Below are positions 6,456 through 7,893 of a stretch of 7,893 nt of DNA, piece after piece. The stretch's first letter is position 1; each line of letters starts with the position of its first letter. Origin of the DNA: an uncultured Bacilli bacterium. Lineage in GTDB: Bacteria; Bacillota_I; Bacilli_A; RF39; UBA660. A program made the position numbers and the translations under genes. Where the stretch lies: assembly GCA_947632625.1 (NCBI GenBank), contig CANRPZ010000055.1, forward strand, positions 1 to 7,893, read 5' to 3'. The notes beneath the pieces are model-generated. The model worked only from the letters and a program-made list of their open reading frames with translations, had not been told where the DNA came from and searched no databases.

Positions 6456-7154
6456 ATGAATGATTTGAAAGCTTTAGAAATTGTTAATAAAATATTCAAA
6501 AGTGTATTTGATAAAGATAATAATTATTCTTTAGATGTACTATTAGAGAAATTTGCTTTTGATATTAAACTCCCAAAACAAGTAAATGACTCAACTACAA
6601 ATGAAATCACTTGGGCTGATGCTATCAATAGTGGTAGATTTATTACAAATAAAAACATGGAAAAAAGAGATGAAACAGATGGATGGATGTTACCTAAAAA
6701 AGAAATTAATAATCTACAAGAGTTAATTGATATTTGGAATACAATCAATCTAACTACAACGGAAAGAGTTTATGATTCCATTAATGTTATTAAAAGTGAC
6801 ACGATTTATAGATGTGAAAATATATATAGAAGTACTGATTGCAGTAATTCTAAAAATTTAATTTACTGTGATTCTTGTGGTAATAGCGAATTTTTACTTG
6901 CATCACAAAGATCTGGGACATGTAATTTTAGTATAAGATGTGATGATTCGAAAGATTGTAGTAATAGTTATAATGTTATATGTTCAAATAAAGTAAGCAA
7001 TTCTCTCTTTATTCAAGATTGCTTTGATTTATATGAATGTATGTTTTGCTCACATATAGCTTCTAAGAGATTTTGCATAGCAAATATGCAATTTGAAGAA
7101 CAAGAATACTATGAAATTAAAAAACTAATTATAGAGTGGATATTAAATTCTTAA
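6456..7154 (+). CDS. Cys-rich repeat protein, likely beta-solenoid, ATPase partner
   Basis: A 232-residue protein. Residues 1-105 are mixed helical, with the string WADAINSGRFIT around 53-64. From about 106 to 205 there are short repeats of the type hydrophobic-x-x-Asn/Cys-Ser, with 12 cysteines (120, 129, 138, 141, 156, 162, 168, 176, 189, 195, 198, 207). CDSC (138-141) and CMFC (195-198) are CxxC pairs that may bind metal. The end, SKRFCIANMQFEEQEYYEI (203-221), resembles a C-terminal motif (K-x-YCI-NKQY-x-x-EEY) I know from Cys/Asn-repeat proteins of Patescibacteria, often misannotated as CaiB/BaiF. A parallel beta-solenoid is likely; function is unknown. No signal peptide or membrane helix is seen, so the cysteines are probably reduced and cytosolic. 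The start has AAAGGTG about ten bases upstream, within the ATPase's last codons, so expression is probably coupled to it. Confidence 0.7.
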   Translation: MNDLKALEIVNKIFKSVFDKDNNYSLDVLLEKFAFDIKLPKQVNDSTTNEITWADAINSGRFITNKNMEKRDETDGWMLPKKEINNLQELIDIWNTINLTTTERVYDSINVIKSDTIYRCENIYRSTDCSNSKNLIYCDSCGNSEFLLASQRSGTCNFSIRCDDSKDCSNSYNVICSNKVSNSLFIQDCFDLYECMFCSHIASKRFCIANMQFEEQEYYEIKKLIIEWILNS

Positions 7155-7193
7155 ATGGAGCTATATTTTATAAAGAAAATATGTTATACCATA

Positions 7194-7221
7194 AATAGTT
7201 AATGGCTTATTACTAACTATT
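7194..7221. repeat. Inverted repeat after the Cys-rich gene
   Basis: AATAGTTA (7194-7201) and TAACTATT (7214-7221) form an 8-bp AT-rich stem with a 12-base loop. Neither strand has a good T-run after it, so it is at best a weak terminator for the ATPase operon, located 40 bp past the stop. Confidence 0.35.
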
Positions 7222-7335
7222 ATCTAGTCCAAAAAGTTGTCGTAATTCTTCCTTTAGAGCTCCAATGTAATAATTACTCACACTCTCATGTAAGTTTTCT
7301 TTTATTTTATTTGAAAGCATTATCTTAATCATCAT
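7213..7335 (-). CDS. Doubtful small ORF of 40 residues
   Basis: The minus strand encodes 40 residues from ATG at 7333-7335 to TAG. An internal ATG at 7318-7320 would give 35. The part NYYIGALKEELRQLFGLDN looks like a genuine amphipathic helix, with a composition more protein-like than random AT-rich sequence. However, there is no good ribosome binding site (only GATAAAG nearby) and no promoter I can support. It could be a remnant of a larger gene, or chance. Function unknown; no family is recognised. Confidence 0.22.
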   Translation of the reverse strand: MMIKIMLSNKIKENLHESVSNYYIGALKEELRQLFGLDNS

Positions 7336-7411
7336 TCTTTATCAAATTAAAAATGCACTTGCAGTTTAGTATCCAAATGTAAATAAAATTTTTACGATTT
7401 ACTGTTAATTA
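7336..7411. other. Spacer with a repeated GCACTTGCA motif
   Basis: No gene is seen. GCACTTGCA at 7355-7363 also occurs at 59-67 near the left end of the window in the same orientation, with a limited and imperfect match around it. This may be a trace of a dispersed element or chance. Confidence 0.25.
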
Positions 7412-7420
7412 TGTTATAAT
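7412..7420 (+). promoter_or_regulatory. Extended -10 promoter of the WYL regulator
   Basis: TGTTATAAT is a perfect extended -10 and is part of ATGTTATAATATA, a 13-base string identical to that in the kinase-like gene's promoter. No clear -35 is seen. The leader would be about 20 nt. Confidence 0.6.
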
Positions 7421-7448
7421 ATATTACATTACTTAGGAGGTGTAATAT
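7421..7448 (+). promoter_or_regulatory. Inverted repeat flanking the WYL gene's ribosome binding site
   Basis: ATATTACA (7421-7428) and TGTAATAT (7441-7448) are perfect 8-bp inverted copies around a 12-base spacer that contains AGGAGG. The right half includes the first two bases of the start codon. It could be an operator for self-repression by the WYL protein, or an mRNA hairpin with the ribosome binding site in its loop. Confidence 0.45.
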
Positions 7449-7893
7449 GTCTAAAATTAGTAATGTTCTAACAATGCTCGAATATCTAAGCTCAGGAAGA
7501 AAATATAGTATTCAAGAATTATCTGAAAAACTAGAAGTATCCCCTAGAATGATTCGAGTTTATAAAGATGAAATAGAAAAAGCAGGTATTTATATTGATA
7601 CTATTAAAGGTCCCTATGGAGGATATGTATTAAATCAAAATATTAATGTTCCTAAAAGATTTATTACACCAAATACTATAAATATTAAAAACAAAGATTT
7701 TTTAAACCTAATAAACAGAGCCATAAAAGAAAAAAGAAAATGTTTGATTGAATATTATTCTAAAGATGAAAAAAACATTTCTAAAAGAACGATTCACCCT
7801 TATGATTTAATCCTTTTAGGAAATGAATGGGGAGTTGCTGCTTATTGTGAATCTAAAGAAGAAATTAGGCATTTCTATATAAATAGAATTAAA
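7447..7893 (+). CDS. HTH-WYL transcription regulator, 3' end cut by window
   Basis: The first 149 codons are present and the frame is open at the window edge; WYL regulators are usually about 300 residues. Residues 20-58 form a winged helix-turn-helix of the HTH_11/DeoR type (SIQELSEKLEVSPRMIRVYK, then PYGGY as the wing). The WYL domain begins near residue 89, with HPYDLILLGNEWGVAAYC (117-134) and RHFYINRI (141-148) aligning to the usual W-Y-L and R-x-F-x-x-x-R-I strings. The signature reads W-G-V rather than W-Y-L. In this family the WYL domain senses a ligand, often a nucleotide or nucleic acid. The start is firm, with AGGAGG six bases upstream of ATG. It follows the ATPase operon on the same strand but has its own promoter and a possible operator over its start. 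Confidence 0.9.
   Translation, partial: MSKISNVLTMLEYLSSGRKYSIQELSEKLEVSPRMIRVYKDEIEKAGIYIDTIKGPYGGYVLNQNINVPKRFITPNTINIKNKDFLNLINRAIKEKRKCLIEYYSKDEKNISKRTIHPYDLILLGNEWGVAAYCESKEEIRHFYINRIK

Noticed and set aside
6104..6748. Minus-strand, hydrophobic-looking frames opposite the ATPase and Cys-rich genes
   Set aside because: The Leu/Phe-rich, membrane-like composition comes from reading Lys/Asn-rich codons backwards; there is no supporting start site.
1..7893. CRISPR array, or insertion sequence with a transposase
   Set aside because: I saw no regularly spaced repeats and no transposase or integrase frame on either strand.
1..7893. UGA-to-Trp recoding as in Mycoplasma
   Set aside because: The main frames need no internal TGA, and the Trp codons I checked are TGG.

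Overview
The window is a very AT-rich stretch of bacterial DNA with strong GGAGG-type ribosome binding sites, mostly ATG starts with TTG used once, and TGG for the tryptophans I checked. All main reading frames stay open under the standard code, so UGA does not appear to be reassigned. This composition fits a low-GC Firmicute, probably an uncultured Bacilli, Erysipelotrichia or Tenericutes-like lineage. That placement is inferred from base composition and gene style, because no marker gene is present.

Layout. Positions 1-206 hold no gene but are rich in small hairpins. Positions 207-1617 are a minus-strand pair 19 bp apart: an HDDC2/YfbR-like HD nucleotidase (transcribed first) and an HhH-GPD DNA glycosylase with a C-terminal cysteine loop for an iron-sulfur cluster. 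Positions 1618-2050 lack a convincing protein gene, but the plus strand has a near-consensus promoter, stable hairpins and a terminator, which together look like a small RNA of about 130 nt. Positions 2051-3457 (minus) encode a helical protein ending in a degenerate protein-kinase-like domain. Positions 3458-3727 form a divergent control region with two 30-bp-spaced dyads. Then follow, on the plus strand, an AraC-family regulator with a GyrI-like effector domain (3728-4522) and its terminator, a VirD4/TraG/HerA-like ATPase (4599-6452), and a cysteine-rich repeat protein (6456-7154) only 3 bp behind it. After a spacer of about 290 bp with a doubtful small minus-strand ORF, an HTH-WYL regulator starts at 7447 and runs off the window.

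How the genes may work together. The clearest functional unit is the two-gene ATPase plus Cys-rich protein operon. The ATPase has the motor motifs of conjugation coupling proteins but no membrane segments, and no relaxase, pilus or other transfer gene is nearby. Its partner has regularly spaced Cys and Asn/Ser-rich repeats and a C-terminal motif like that of a repeat family known to me from Patescibacteria. A DNA-handling or surface-related role is possible but not shown. The HD/HhH pair could combine nucleotide-pool cleaning with base repair. Four genes (kinase-like, AraC, ATPase, WYL) appear to use extended -10 promoters lying almost directly on the ribosome binding site. Nothing in the window proves a mobile element or a known defence system.
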